Of a stretch of 64,000 bases of DNA, positions 43,040 through 55,194 are shown piece after piece. Position 1 is the first letter of the stretch; each line of letters opens with the position of its first letter. The translations under genes and the position numbers were made by a program. A model generated the notes under the pieces. That model was not told the DNA's origin, did no database searches, and saw only the letters and a list, made by a program, of their open reading frames with translations. The stretch comes from Glycine soja (Eukaryota; Streptophyta; Magnoliopsida; Fabales; Fabaceae): contig NC_041010.1 of NCBI RefSeq assembly GCF_004193775.1, forward strand, positions 558,001-622,000. The letters run 5' to 3'.

Positions 43040-44290
43040 AAAAAGTGTGGTCTTCGCCGGAAAGACATTATTCTCCTTGCATTTATTTATTATATTAATA
43101 TTAATTAATTAGTTAAATTAGTTTCAACTAAAATTTAAGTGCCTTTGTGACATTCATAAATAAGTTTTAATTTGATTCATAAAGACCTGTAGGCTGTAGG
43201 GAAATAACTGTAATTTTAATTTTTTTTAATGTAATATTAATTATTTTTTATTTATATCCATTACAATATTAATGAGGGGTAAAAATATTAAAAATGAATT
43301 AATAATAATAGTGTTAATTTTATAAAATTATAATTATTTTTCATTTAATTATTAGTTTTTTTATCTGTGTAAAATAATTTAAGATAAGAATTATAATGAG
43401 GCAGAAGAAGAAGTAATTAAATTTTTTAATATATAAATCAGATAATTTGTTTAATTTTCTGATAAGTTTGGAGAATGGCAATGCCGGTTTTTAAGAGAAA
43501 AACGGGAATCAAATGAGATAGATAGGAGAGACGTGTAATAGAGTAGAATCTTTTGAGTTTTAGCGGTCATATCAGTGTCTAGCAGTAGAACGGGCTGATA
43601 TTTGAGGCTTTGAATTTGCGACATGAAAATTCAATGTGTGAGGCACGCAATCAGTTACCCTTTTCTGAGAATCTGAATATGCAAATTCCTAATGGCATCG
43701 TGACAACTCTAGAATCTTCTTCCATCTGTTTGTTGTTTTTCGAGCTTAAGCATAGGCCTTTGTTTCTCTTGAGAATTCCAACATTTGTCATGTTCTCATT
43801 ATATTCACACATTATATTATGCTCGTGTCTACGTGTTATCATCAATATATCTATAAGGATTAATTATGTTTTTTATTTCTGAATTTTGTAATTTTTTATT
43901 TTTAATCCTTAATCAAAAAATTGATCAGTCAGTCATAGTTCCTGAATTTTTTTTCATGATCGTGTTTAGTCTCTCCTTTAATGATGTGGAATCATCTGGG
44001 ACTGATACGTGTTTTTGTGACACGTTTTCTGGAGGCTAAAAACCGCCAGAAATTTCTTTTCATAAGAAACACATGGATCAAATCGTTCAGAGAATACTCC
44101 CAGCAACAAAGTTTCATCATTCATTCACGGTTTCACGTAAGAACAACGACATCGAGATCGACGGCGGTGAGAGACCGCCGGCACATTTTCAGAACCAAAC
44201 ATAAAAAAATAGAAAAACCATGACGGCACCACTGAACCAGCCGGAACAATAAGGGGACGGTCAACAAGAAAAGAGAGAGAGAAAGAAAAA
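43040..44290. other. Intergenic DNA with a possible degraded DNA-transposon end
   Basis: AT-rich to ~43430. From ~43853 the phrases aggattaattatgtttttta and cctgaattttttttcatgat resemble termini of a dispersed legume repeat, but I did not find a matching inverted end. Small frames here (43610-43882, 43981-44223) show no domain. Confidence 0.3.
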
Positions 44291-44293
44291 TAG

Positions 44294-44563
44294 AAGGGGA
44301 AGGAGAAAAGATACACATCGTCTTTGCATCTCCACTTTCTTTATGTTGGGGTGGTTGGATCGTTCAGAAGTGCTCTGGGTGAGTCGAAAGATGAACCTAT
44401 ATATTCTAACTACGATGCACATCTTGCTGGTGATGATTCTGATGCCTATAAGAGAGCACTGGCTGCTGCACATATTGTTAACCCTGCAGTTTCTGCTCTT
44501 AACCGCAAAATTTCGTTGCTTAGATATATCGCAGTCCTAGCCACAAATAAGTTTACTGATTAA
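44294..44563 (+). pseudogene. Unassigned coding-like fragment
   Basis: A frame without stops from 44294 to 44563 contains the protein-like stretch DEPIYSNYDAHLAGDDSDAY, then KRALAAAHIVNPAVSALNRK and ISLLRYIAVLATNKF. It has high sequence complexity and balanced composition, unlike the random frames around it. It has no ATG in frame at its 5' end. A GGGTGAGT potential splice donor lies within it at ~44376. I do not recognise the family. It could be an exon of an unseen gene, a captured fragment in a transposon, or chance. Confidence 0.3.
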
Positions 44564-44569
44564 GGCAAT

Positions 44570-47500
44570 TTATGGGGACAACATGCAATGTAAATGCATG
44601 CATGTTTGCAGGGTCAACCCAATAAGGTGTAGGGGTATCTATTTGTCTTAGCAGATTAATTGATAAAATCAAATACAAGTTTACAACTATTTGTTCTTGC
44701 CTTCTTGGAGTGTTAACCATCATCTTTTTTCTGCTTATGTGTGACATTTTGTTTATTGAAACGGGCCTTCGTGTTAATTTTACTTATATCGAATTGTCTA
44801 TTTTGTGACATTTGATTGTGGAAGCTTCAATTTGTAGATTCATCACATAAGTGAACATCAGGGGGATTTACATCAATGGACTATAAATAATCATATAAGT
44901 GAATTTGATACCACATTTTAAGATTCAGGTTTATATGTTTTGCTTTTACTTATATAGTGTTCAACCTTCTCATCTTTACATCTGTGAGACTTTATCTTAT
45001 ACTTGTAATCCAATAGTCAGAAATTGGTCTACTTGCTCTTGTTTTCTTTGACTTGTTCAAGGTGGTTGAAGACTTCAACGTTGTTGGATGTTGTTCATAT
45101 GAGACTTCAACGTCAAGATCTTTGTTCCTGACAAAATTAGAGCCTGCAACATCCACGAATTCTGTAGGTTGAGGCCTTGTTTACCTTCCTCCTTCTGTAT
45201 AGACCTTTTACCTAATGTTATAATTGTTGTAAAACCTGTAAAGAATAACTATTTCCAAAGAAAAATAATTGCATAGGCATGTATTAGCAAAATCAAAATG
45301 TTGCAAACAAACGAAGAAAGTTAAATCGAAGCACAAACATGCATGCATGCCTGAATAAATCGTTTAGCATGAAGGTTAGATAATCTGCATATACGCACAC
45401 ATTTAAAGTCTGAAAGATGAAATATAGAGTCTGATATGTACATTCTCATGTACAAAAACAGAGTTCACTCCACTCCAATATTGGGTGGCCATTTCAGTCA
45501 CATTGGTACAAGCAAGAATGCTTATCATCTCAGCAATTTCCTTGGTTTCATATCTACATCATGATGCGGAGCAGCATTAATTCACCAAAACAAAGCACCC
45601 TAATGAGGCATAGGAATCCAGCAGGTGCCAAAAAATGCAGCCAAAATTTGGCACTCATATTTACACAAGAAGTCTCATTCTTATGTCCACAATCTTTCTA
45701 CTACTCTTTCCTTTAAAAAAATTAACCATAATCACAACCATTAATTTCCTAATTTGTAGTTAATATTGCACTTTATCATATGAAGTACTGCACCCTCCTT
45801 TAGAAGAGCCAAATCCCCTTTCAAAGGCACTCCAGAATAGATGCAAATTATCTTTGTCACATCTGGTTTGCCAATCACATCCAATGCTTTCTTTTGTCAA
45901 TTCCTTTTGTTAATACCAAAATCAATCAAGAATAAAATTAGGGTGCTTTGTTTTTGCTAATCAAGAATAAAATTTCCTACTTGGTCTTTATCATGGCATG
46001 GTGATGCATTTCAATTCGCATCACATCAGTCTTCAAGGTCTTCTTATTCGGCTCAGTTTTCAAGAATCAAACAAGAATTTGAAAACAGGAAGGAGGAAAT
46101 AAAAAAAATAGAAAATAAATGGAAACTAGAAGACATATAAGTTCTGGTTTCAGAGAAGTATACAATTATATATTTATCCTCAAGTCAAATGTGGGCTATA
46201 GCAATATGTGATTCTCTTCAACCTAAAAGGTTTTCTATGTTGTCATTTGTCTGTATCTCGAACTTTTTCAGACCATTATCTAGCCTCTTAATTTTTTAAG
46301 TGAGGTAATAGGAGAAAGTACCAGTAAATAAGATTGTACCTCTTTTACAACATGAAAGCTTGGTAATACTTGGAATTGGAACACAAAACTGATTTTATAT
46401 TAGGAGGGAAACTTAAGGCCTCAAGCTTCGATACAATGCATGTGCAGGCATAAAACTGGATCTGGCAACCTTACAGCATCAATTGCCTACAGAAGATGCC
46501 ATGGGTTCTGTTTCCCTTAGAGCTAAGCTTTTTTAGCTTAGCTTCTGTTGCGTTTCCTTTCATACTCATAAAAAAATTGTATAATATAAAGATGTCTATA
46601 TTTCATCACTCTTAACTCTTAAAACAATATCATTTCTATGTTTCAGGTAAATATTTTTAGGCTAATTAATTACTCTTTCTTTCTTATTTACTATTTTTTT
46701 AAAACATTTTTTTTATTGAAAATTTTCTTTCGCCTCTATAAATACGAATTTACTTTTCCACATTAATATCTATATGTAATAGATTAATTTTTTTTATCAA
46801 CATAATGTTAGTGCAGAATATATATATCTATCAATTTTGTTGATGATTAATTTTTATAAAAAAATCTATTTGTTAAACTTAAACATGAGAAATTATTTAA
46901 AGAGATCGAGTTTGGTATCACTCAATTTATTGATATTTATATTTATAATTAACTAAAAATTAAATTATAAATAAATATAATATGAAAAAATATATTTTTT
47001 TTTGCATAAAATACATTAATGTCTAAATTACTAAAAAAATGCACTTTCTTACAATTCTTTTACACCTTTCTCTAATTGTTATAATAATTTCACTATATTA
47101 CACTTTTTTCTTTTATAGTGTCTTTTCAGCTAAGTAATAATCTATTAAAAAAGTTATATAACCAAAACTTTTTTTTTCATAACTAAACTATTTAAACTAA
47201 TTTAAATATTAGTCATATTTTAATTGTTTTTAAATTTAGTATATAACTTCATTCCGTACCTACTTAAATCCGTGCGTTGCACATGTAACCCAAGCTGGTA
47301 AGATTAGAATACTAAAGAATTTATCATCCTTGCAGTTGCAGGTTTGGACGCGGCAGATTTGTTTTTTTGGAGTCATATCAAATGGCATCCACGTAAAGGC
47401 CGCGTATTGATTGGTTGGACTCCATTTACTAACAAACGCCAATCATTGTTTGAAATTGCTGCATGAGGAATATACAATGTTATCATGATTCAAATTAACA

Positions 47501-49630
47501 ATCAAAGAAATATCATTACCATTATTTAGTTCAAATCAATTTTCAAAATCCTTAATCCTCTCCAATATTTTTTTCTTAAAAAAAAGTTTTTATAAATTTA
47601 TTATTGCTTTAATCACGGAGGATGATTATGATCATGATGACCACAACGTGGCTCCTTTAATTTAGGTCTGAATTCTTAGCAGAATCTCCACAAAATAATT
47701 GCTGTGACCAGGAGGTTACCAGTCCCACACATACCAAACCACAGTTCTGTTTGTCACTTTGTTCCTCCTTTCTCTATTATTATCAACTTCAGTCCTTCTT
47801 TTACTTCTTCCTTTATCAAATGTTATAGTTTAATGCTATTTCTTCTATTCTCTTTTTATTTTTCTGCTCACCTAATTTTGTTATTCATATTTCATCCTAT
47901 CTCCGAACTGGTGAATGGTGATGCATAAAGTTTTCCGGTCCGGCAAGATAGCGATATGTATAATTAGTTGTTTTTAAGGTTTAAGTAGCTCAACAGATAA
48001 CGTCTTACACTCTCCGTGTGAACTTACATTTTTACACATTGATTTAATTATTTTCTACGCACAAACTTTTAAAAATAAAAATAAATAAAAAATGATATTT
48101 TTATAATTAAAAGATAGAAAAAGAAAAAAAAAATTAAGCTAAATCATCCCTAATTAAATTTCTCATTACTGAAAGAATGAATTAAGAAGTAGTACTACTT
48201 TTATTAACGATCATTTTAATAATAATTTTCCAAACATAATTTTTCTCAAAAAATTAAAGAAATTGTTAAAAACAATTAATCTCAACTAAACACATTTAAT
48301 TATTCTTAATCAATATTCTTAAATTACTTGGTGGAAAGTTACATATTTTTATACTTCGATCATATAATACCCACTTCTTTAGATATCATGTAGCTTGGGT
48401 AAAGTAAAGTCTATAGTTTATTGAGATAAACTATACTTAATTTGCTGTAAATTAGTTTATAATTAATTCAGCCCAAGCGAATTGGTGCAAATGCCATGCA
48501 GTCTTAATTGACATTTTAAGCTCTTCCTAGTTAACGGGGGTATTCTAATATTCTATATACTTTGTGCCATCGTAGAAATTGTGTGTTGTGAGGGAGTTGA
48601 GTGTTTTTTTTTTTAAACGTTATGAATATTATATAAGTAGTAACATTGGTGCAACTAATTAATGAAGATCGGCAGGCGTTGTAGTAGCATCTTCTAACCT
48701 AATCTTGGTTTAGCTGACATTTGGTGCAGTTATGGATTCCTAAGATTGGATAAGAATTTCTTCAAAAAAAGAAAGGAAGAAAGAAAGATTGGATAAAAAT
48801 AAAGAATTTCAGTTATATTTGACTTCTCTAAAGTTAGAACTTTTTTTATACAAATAAAAATTGAACGGTATCAGGATATTTACAACAGTCATATACCCTA
48901 TTTAACTAATCGTGCTAAACTCCATTGGTCTCTAAAGTTAATACTAATGCTTAAAAATGTTGCAATGTTTACATGTGTTGCTTTGAAGGGTTATAATGGT
49001 CACTGAAGATTAAACATGTTAGATGAATTTTAAATAAAGATCAGAACATGGAAATTTTATTTTAGATTAAGAGTCTTAAATGAGAGACGTAGGAGTAGTA
49101 TAATACTTAGCATTATAAGGATGAAAAATGTAATTTAAAGGTTGCATTAACGGCAAAGTCATTTGGCCAAAATCTTGGTTGCCGTGCCGGCTTCAACGGC
49201 TTTTGACTTTAGTTGTAAATCCGGCCAACAGAACACTGATACGTGTTCGATTTAGTTACAACTTAGTATTGTACTTACTAATATTAATATATGATGATGT
49301 TTAGCTTGGTTAGCAAAACTGTTGAAATAAATATGGAGTAAATTGCTTTTGAGGGGAAAAAAGAAAAGAAAAAGGAGAATTATTGTATGCGTGAGAGAGT
49401 GTTACTCAAATTACGAGACTATAAAGAAGCATCACAGTCTGTAAAGGAACTAGGTTTCTTGGATCTTCTTCTTCTATTCTGGAGTAAATAAGGGAGGTTG
49501 CAATGGACACTAGTATTAGTATTAGTTAAAGAAAACCCCATTGCATTCCATTTGGCAACTATTCCTATCCAATTTTAAATGCTCTTCCACCTCACGAGAT
49601 CTCCGTGGCCCTAGCCTACCACTACTCACT
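44570..49630. other. Long intergenic stretch
   Basis: No gene is recognised over ~5 kb. At 45062-45170 there is a modest rise in G+C with two occurrences of gacttcaacgt. At ~47267 the phrase aaatccgtgcgttgcac resembles the end of a common plant repeat. Around 47980 a tRNA box-A-like tagctcaacag is present without a matching box B. Confidence 0.4.
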
Positions 49631-49636
49631 TCTTCA

Positions 49637-49660
49637 ATGTCCTACTCCTCTTCGATATGA
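49637..49660 (+). promoter_or_regulatory. Upstream ORF overlapping the RING gene start codon
   Basis: A seven-codon reading frame (ATG at 49637-49639, TGA at 49658-49660, peptide MSYSSSI) ends in the sequence ATGA. Its stop overlaps the main ATG at 49657-49659 by two bases. If the mRNA starts upstream of 49637, ribosomes would have to leak past or re-initiate to make the RING protein. Confidence 0.55.
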
Positions 49661-50247
49661 GTCAACTCGGCGCCGTGTTGCGGACTCAGAGGGAGCCCAG
49701 GAGGAGTACCATTCTGGGTTTGTTGACGGAGCAAATGGACGGCGTTGATAGTGGGACCCGCAGGAGGCGCAGCTTCAAGGAGCGCTTCGGATTCATCGGC
49801 ATGGGGTGCTGTGGGGCCACCTGGGGCTTCCGTTCCGACGCGCTAAGTGTCACCCAAGGAGAACAGCAACAGCAGGAAACGGATCCAGAGTGCGTGGGTC
49901 CAGCAGGTTTGGGTTCGGGTATGAATCTCGCGGCGGCGTTAGCGGCGGAGAGGCAGCTCCGGGGGCCGCAGGAGGAGGCAGTGAGAGCGCCGGGGACGCC
50001 GTGGAGGGTGTCGCTGATGAGGCTGCTGGAGGAGACCGAGGCGGAGAAGGAGAAGGAGAAAGAGAAAGAGGAGAATGTTGTGGGGAATGATTCGGTGTGC
50101 TGCGTGTGCATGGGAAGGAAGAAAGGCGCAGCGTTCATCCCATGTGGACACACTTTTTGCAGGGTGTGTTCCAGGGAACTGTGGCTTAATCGAGGCTCTT
50201 GTCCCCTTTGCAATCGCTCCATCCTCGAGATTCTCGACATTTTCTAG
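49657..50247 (+). CDS. C3HC4 RING finger protein, probable E3 ubiquitin ligase, 196 aa
   Basis: An intronless 196-codon frame ends in TAG. The C-terminal RING is complete: Cys148, Cys151, Cys163, His165, Cys168, Cys171, Cys182 and Cys185, i.e. C-x2-C-x11-C-x-H-x2-C-x2-C-x10-C-x2-C, with the typical FIPCGHTFC and CPLCNRSI. RING proteins of this kind usually recruit E2 enzymes for substrate ubiquitination; the substrate here is unknown. N-terminal features: a basic patch RRRRSFKERFGFIG (~35-48), a Gln run (~70-73), an Ala-rich helix (LAAALAAERQLRG), a conserved-looking TPWRVSLMRLLEET, and an acidic-basic EKEKEKEKEE repeat before the RING. No membrane segment is seen. The high G+C of the frame contrasts with AT-rich flanks. 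The start is the first Met in frame; a short upstream ORF overlaps it. Confidence 0.92.
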   Translation: MSQLGAVLRTQREPRRSTILGLLTEQMDGVDSGTRRRRSFKERFGFIGMGCCGATWGFRSDALSVTQGEQQQQETDPECVGPAGLGSGMNLAAALAAERQLRGPQEEAVRAPGTPWRVSLMRLLEETEAEKEKEKEKEENVVGNDSVCCVCMGRKKGAAFIPCGHTFCRVCSRELWLNRGSCPLCNRSILEILDIF

Positions 50248-52255
50248 AATTTCTTCTAACTACTTTTTATTATTCTTGATCCAGAACCAACCACTTCATC
50301 CCTCCGCATGTGTAATAGTATCATACTATGAATCTCATCATGTATTTGTTACCGCGCTAAATGTTTCTCTCTTGTATGTACTATATACTACTATATGCCT
50401 GTGACTTTACACCAGACAACATTCAACAAAGTCGGCTCCATTATTTTGTTTCTCTTTTTTTGTTTTTATGTAGGACTTTTTTTTTCCAGCCAAATTCATT
50501 TTTTAAAATATTTTTATGATCTTTGTTATATATTTATTTGAATACAGTACAAATTTGTTCGACCATGCGCTAGTTTAACTTGTGGAAGATCTTCAGTCTT
50601 CACTTGAGTCTTGGTATTGTCAGTTTTTCATTTTAGTTTTTAAGGATATTATTTCTATAAGCATTGTTACCAGACTGGTTCCTCAAATATTATTGTGATA
50701 CAATGACTCTTCAACTCGTTGGTGTTTAATTAATTGCAATGAAATGTTGATCAAAGAAAAAAAAATATGGCATTTATCTATAAAAAAACAGAGACAAAAT
50801 GCCATTGTATATTCTAATATGGTATAACTTAGGAAATTCAGGGTGTGTTTAGTTGTATTTTTGTTTAGTTTTTAAAATATTTTAAAAAATACTAATAATT
50901 TTTAAAAATTGTTTTTTAGAGAGTAAGAGTAGGAAAAATTGTGATATAAGAACAATCACAACAGAGAATTAAAAGTAAAAAAAAAAAAATCAATTTTGTC
51001 CAAACAATTAAGGGATATATTTTAGTTTTAAAATATTAGAAACTGAAAGAGAGATATTATCTTTAAAATTAATTTTATAAATTGGTCTTATTAAATATTT
51101 TATTTTTAAAAGTGTTTTTTTTTCAAAAATAGAAAATAAACATTTCTGTAAGTCTTATCGAGGAAGAAAGCGGGTTCATTTTCGTACGCCAATTTTCTAA
51201 TTTAGGCAAACATAGTAGTCAAAGAAGAAAACAATTATTAATTAAATTTATTGAAAATTATAGAAATTTGTGGATATCATTTTTTTTCTTTCTTAATTTT
51301 ATTCTCACTATGATGAAAGGGTAAAATTTATACTTCAGTCTATAATCTAATGATGTATATAGGAATGTCTTCTTATTAATTCAACATTTCGTGGATAGGA
51401 ACCCTGTGATAGTTGGAAGTTGTTTGGTTCTTGAAAATGAAAATTTTCAGTCAGAGAAATAATTTAAAAACCTGCGAAGCAAATGTTGAAGAAATATAGA
51501 AAAGACTTGTCTTGTTATAAACAGAATTAGCAATGAGTTAGCTAGTTTGTAAGCCAACTTGCAGCTTAATAGAGTTGACAATTTCAGCTTGTTTTAAATG
51601 AATTGAATTTGAACATTTTAACATAAGCCAGTTGCATATGTCGTGTCTTCATTTTTGAAGAATAACAAGTACAAAAAATAAATGTTCTTATTTGAAGGCA
51701 AAAATAAGCCACAATCTTACAGTAATGGATAACAGGAATTTATAGTAACTTCATAACTGCCATTGATTTCTAACTTTAGCAATTACAAATTACAATCGCA
51801 GTGTAAAAGCAGCAGTTCACTTTATATTTCATTACCATATCTGATTCAAGAAAAAAGAAAAAAAAAACAATATCCTTGATCACAGTGACTGTAGAAACAC
51901 AAAAAAGTTGGGCAATCAAAGCCAACAACATTGCCACACATAATTGTCAACAGAGGCCATCTCAGAAATAGTGAAATTACTGAAAGGGTTTCTCTGCAAA
52001 GGATTGACCAAATGCTAATTTCCTACCACACCTACAGGTGATCAGTGCTATGTTAGCTACTTAACGTGCCAAATTGACACTTGTGCTAATTAAAATGGAC
52101 AGAACTTAACTCAGGGAATAACTTGCTCAACAGATTTAGGGACATCATTGGGTTGAGCAAGTCCAGAGAGACTAATGTGAAAATTGGTAGAATTCTTTTA
52201 GAGACGAAAGTAGTGCTTTACTTCTATAAATATTAGAGACATCACTTCAGCTGCA
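50248..52255. other. 3' UTR of the RING gene and intergenic DNA
   Basis: The first few hundred bases probably include the 3' UTR. At ~50840 gggtgtgtttagttgtattt resembles a MITE terminus, but no inverted partner was found. No other gene is seen. Confidence 0.4.
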
Positions 52256-52260
52256 AACAG

Positions 52261-52420
52261 TGGTTCAATATGCTAATTTGGTGCTTCAATTAATTAGTTT
52301 CAAAGTAACACAAATTAGACGAACCATGCAATGTTTGGTTCATTATGCTAATTTGGTGCTTCAAGCAATTAACTTCAAAGTAACACAAATTAGACTTACC
52401 ATGCAATGCTTGGTTAATGG
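52261..52420. repeat. 75-bp tandem duplication
   Basis: Two copies (52261-52335 and 52336-52410) start tggttcaatatgctaatttg and tggttcattatgctaatttg and are ~88-90% alike. A third begins with tggttaatgg at 52411 and soon diverges. The period is exactly 75, so any frame through it encodes a 25-residue repeat, but no promoter or homologous protein is recognised. Confidence 0.85.
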
Positions 52421-52429
52421 TCACTATTG

Positions 52430-53510
52430 TGTTAAGACAGTAAAGCTATTGCCCAAGCTAAACAAACCAGTAAAGTTGATATTAGCCTATCTCTTCATTA
52501 GCAGAAGCCTTCTACCAAACAATTGCACATGATACAACTATGAGTAAACGCAATCGCTACTCATGCTTACTAAACTTTATCAATAGATAATTTTTGGCTT
52601 TGGTAGTTTGTGTTAAAGAGTGAATGTGAAAGAAAATAATGCCATCCTTGTTAGGATAAACACAGGAGAAATTTACACTAATGAGTAATGAACAACCACA
52701 TAAGGAAACTTACATTACACTTTAACTCAATCTTAAAATTCGGGTTTATGAATTTTTTCTCACTTATACGATATTCAACTTTTTCACTTCTACCTAATAT
52801 GAAATTTCACCTCACACTTGTACTCCAAGAATCTTAAGTTGAAGAAGCATTTAACAAGTTTATGCTCATATATTTGAAATTATTAACATGCATTGTTAAG
52901 ACTTACCAAGAAAGTATCTTTGATTAAAAGACAAATTTTTTCGTGTAAAATTGTGGCTAAAGAGAGAATCACTTGAAACATAGAATGCATTGAAATAAAA
53001 AAAAAAAAACCTTTTTGTATTGCCCAATTCAAATTAACACAAGCATCCCATTGAGACTACATAAAAACCACAATTGGGCTAAGGAGCTTAAGGGAGTCTT
53101 CTTCCCAATTTTAGACTTTATTAATGCAATAAAAGAGTAGGAATAGGTATTCATGCTGGAAAAGCCTGGTTCCATAGATTTCCAAAGAAAAGCATGAAGA
53201 AAAAGGAAAGGCTTGTTGAAAATGGTAGTGCCATTAGAATTTGGCATGGCAGCCATTTTATAACGGCCAAATCATAATAGAACTACTAAATACTCCTTGT
53301 GGATTTATTTATTTTTTACAATCTCCTTCAGCCATTACTCTATTTCACAGAGATTGGATGGAGGAACATTATAAATACTATAAACTAAAAAGTAACTGCA
53401 AGTGAAGGTTTCTCTATACTCTCTGCGACTTGAAATGTATGCAGAAGCTGTAGGGGACTAGTAGGAAAATTCTGAGTTAGAACAGCAATTAAAGTTTTTA
53501 AAAGCCACCA
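52430..53510. other. Intergenic DNA
   Basis: No gene is firmly seen. A 75-codon minus-strand frame (53029-53256) is listed among rejected candidates. Confidence 0.4.
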
Positions 53511-53514
53511 CCCA

Positions 53515-53790
53515 CATCAAATTCAAAACAGTTATACAACAAATATGATCATAAAACTGCAAGATCCTTAGTACAATTTTAAGTCATAATAAACCAAGTT
53601 ATCAGATATCCCGCAGTTCTGACAATGCAGGGAAGGAGTCTTTAAAAGTAGTTTACATCAAATTCAAAGAATATACACTTCCATGAACCAGTATTTGACA
53701 ATAAAAGTGCAAGGTCCCAGGTACAATTTGTTTTGAGAGTCCTACGTAACAAATATAATGAAAATATTTTCAGGAAGATGCACCAAGTTC
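53515..53790. repeat. Diverged direct duplication, period ~140 bp
   Basis: Both copies contain, in order, catcaaattcaaa, then aaa(c/g)tgcaag(a/g)tcc, (t/c)aggtacaattt or tagtacaattt, and finally caag(t)t(a/c)tcagata. Copy 1 is at ~53516-53610 and copy 2 at ~53656-53800. Confidence 0.55.
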
Positions 53791-54436
53791 TCAGATAACA
53801 CAAACCTGGGGTACCAGGTAAATCTGTTAAAACTACTTGTAATCACCAACCATGTCTAAACAAAACACTCGAGAACATTGTGTCTTGTACCTTTGCCACT
53901 TGGAACATTACGTCTATCAAACACGGTGTAATGTACAATTCATTGTTCCCTCTTGACAATGAGAGAGAACAGAAAAATAGCACTTAGAAGTGACTTTGGC
54001 AACAACATAAGAAGAATTGACTTGGTTTTCATTATGCAATTCAACTAATTAGTTATTTCTCAGTTGCCATTGAAACAATTTAATTTTGGTACAAAAGTCT
54101 GCGCAAATAACATCACTTACACCATGAATAAAAAAATCAACCCAGATTTTACACAATGAATACAAATTCCAGACTGCAATTCATTAATTCCATCTACGGT
54201 GCACACCAACTGAATTTTTACACCATGATTTTTAATTCACATCGAAAATGCGTTCAGGGCCATCATACCTACCATCCAGCTGGTTTTCCATCATGAATAC
54301 GCACAGTTTATATTGTAGTTTTCATTAGGGTCATGAAAGCATTCCATTCCATCCAGATTTGAAATCTTGGAACAAAGATTTAAACATGCAACTTGATTTA
54401 GGGTCATTAAGGCCCAAAATTATCATCTCTTCCAAT

Positions 54437-54830
54437 GATGAATAAAGAATTAATCCATCTCATAGGGACAGCTGCACTTTTCCGTTTTAAGGGTCAGGGT
54501 CATCCTTATAGGGTTGGTTTTTATACCTTTAAACATGCAGCTTGATTTAAAATATGCAACAAAGATTTAAACATACAGCTTGATTTAGGCGAATTACGGC
54601 TCAAAGTTAACATATCTTGATGAATAAAGAATGCATCTCCTAGGGACAACTGCACTTTTCCAATTTCAAGGTCAGGGTCATCGGTTTATAAACCCTAAAT
54701 TTTCAAATGAATAAAGAATCCATCTCATAGAAGCAATCACTCATTTCTGGTTACACGTTCATGGTCAGCCTTATAGGGTTTATATACCGAAATTTTGCTG
54801 ATGATGAATAAAGAATTCATCTCATAGAGG
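54437..54830. repeat. Four diverged copies of a gatgaataaagaat...catctcatag unit
   Basis: Units start at about 54437, 54619, 54706 and 54803, giving spacings of ~182, 87 and 97 bp. The plus-strand consensus is (ga)tgaataaagaat(n)catct, then c(c/a)taggg/gaggcaactgcactttt, a ggtcagggtcat block, and a ttatagggtttata block. An additional aaacatgcagcttgattta phrase is repeated between units 1 and 2. No protein frame is seen. Confidence 0.75.
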
Positions 54831-54834
54831 CAAC

Positions 54835-54925
54835 CACACGCGTGTTTGCGTGAAGCTTATAAAGCACGTCCGGGTTTTTTTTCTTCCACGGACATATGGG
54901 CCTGGGCCCTAGCCCTAACCTTAAA
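54835..54925 (-). promoter_or_regulatory. Orphan promoter-like sequence: tandem site II, telo-box-like and TATA-like motifs
   Basis: Two adjacent TGGGCC site II elements (54897-54902 and 54903-54908) and a telo-box-like agccctaacc (54911-54920) lie upstream, on the minus strand, of a gctttataag TATA-like box (~54855-54864). The ~35-40 base spacing is reasonable for a core promoter. In plants these motifs are typical of ribosomal-protein, snoRNA and translation-related genes. Transcription would run into the tandem repeat at 54437-54830. No coding frame is found there. Confidence 0.4.
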
Positions 54926-55156
54926 CAGGATTAAATATTTATAATTAAATTAATACTAACTAATTAATTAAATAGATTTTGGTAATTTCCCTTCGCTGAT
55001 TCTATGAGGATAAGGTGAAATTTGGCCTAAAATTGGTATTAAAAACTATTTTTTAATCCAAAATCAGTTCTAAAAATGGTTTATAATTAAAAAAATTGAA
55101 ACTAAGAATTATTTAAAAATAGATTAAAGGTAATTTAAACCTGTAAATCAAATTTT

Positions 55157-55159
<3 letters not shown>

Positions 55160-55190
<31 letters not shown>
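55160..55190. repeat. (AT)n microsatellite
   Basis: About 15 AT units at 55160-55190 within a very AT-rich stretch (55000-55430). Confidence 0.95.

Positions 55191-55194
<4 letters not shown>

Noticed and set aside
47975..48030. tRNA gene or SINE head (tagctcaacag box-A-like)
   Set aside because: No box B (ggttcgaatcc-like) within 60 bases and no cloverleaf could be built.
49686..50240. 184-codon minus-strand frame and a 94-codon plus frame over the RING gene
   Set aside because: Antisense and frame-shifted shadows of the RING coding sequence, with Ser/Phe or Gly/Arg runs caused by its codon bias.
53029..53256. 75-codon minus-strand frame starting MAAMPNSNG
   Set aside because: No homologous family, domain or clear promoter recognised; its length is within chance expectation for this window.
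54437..54830. Tandem box C/D snoRNAs
   Set aside because: TGATGA is present in some units but is not followed at a suitable distance by a clear CTGA box with terminal stem on either strand, so no snoRNA is called.
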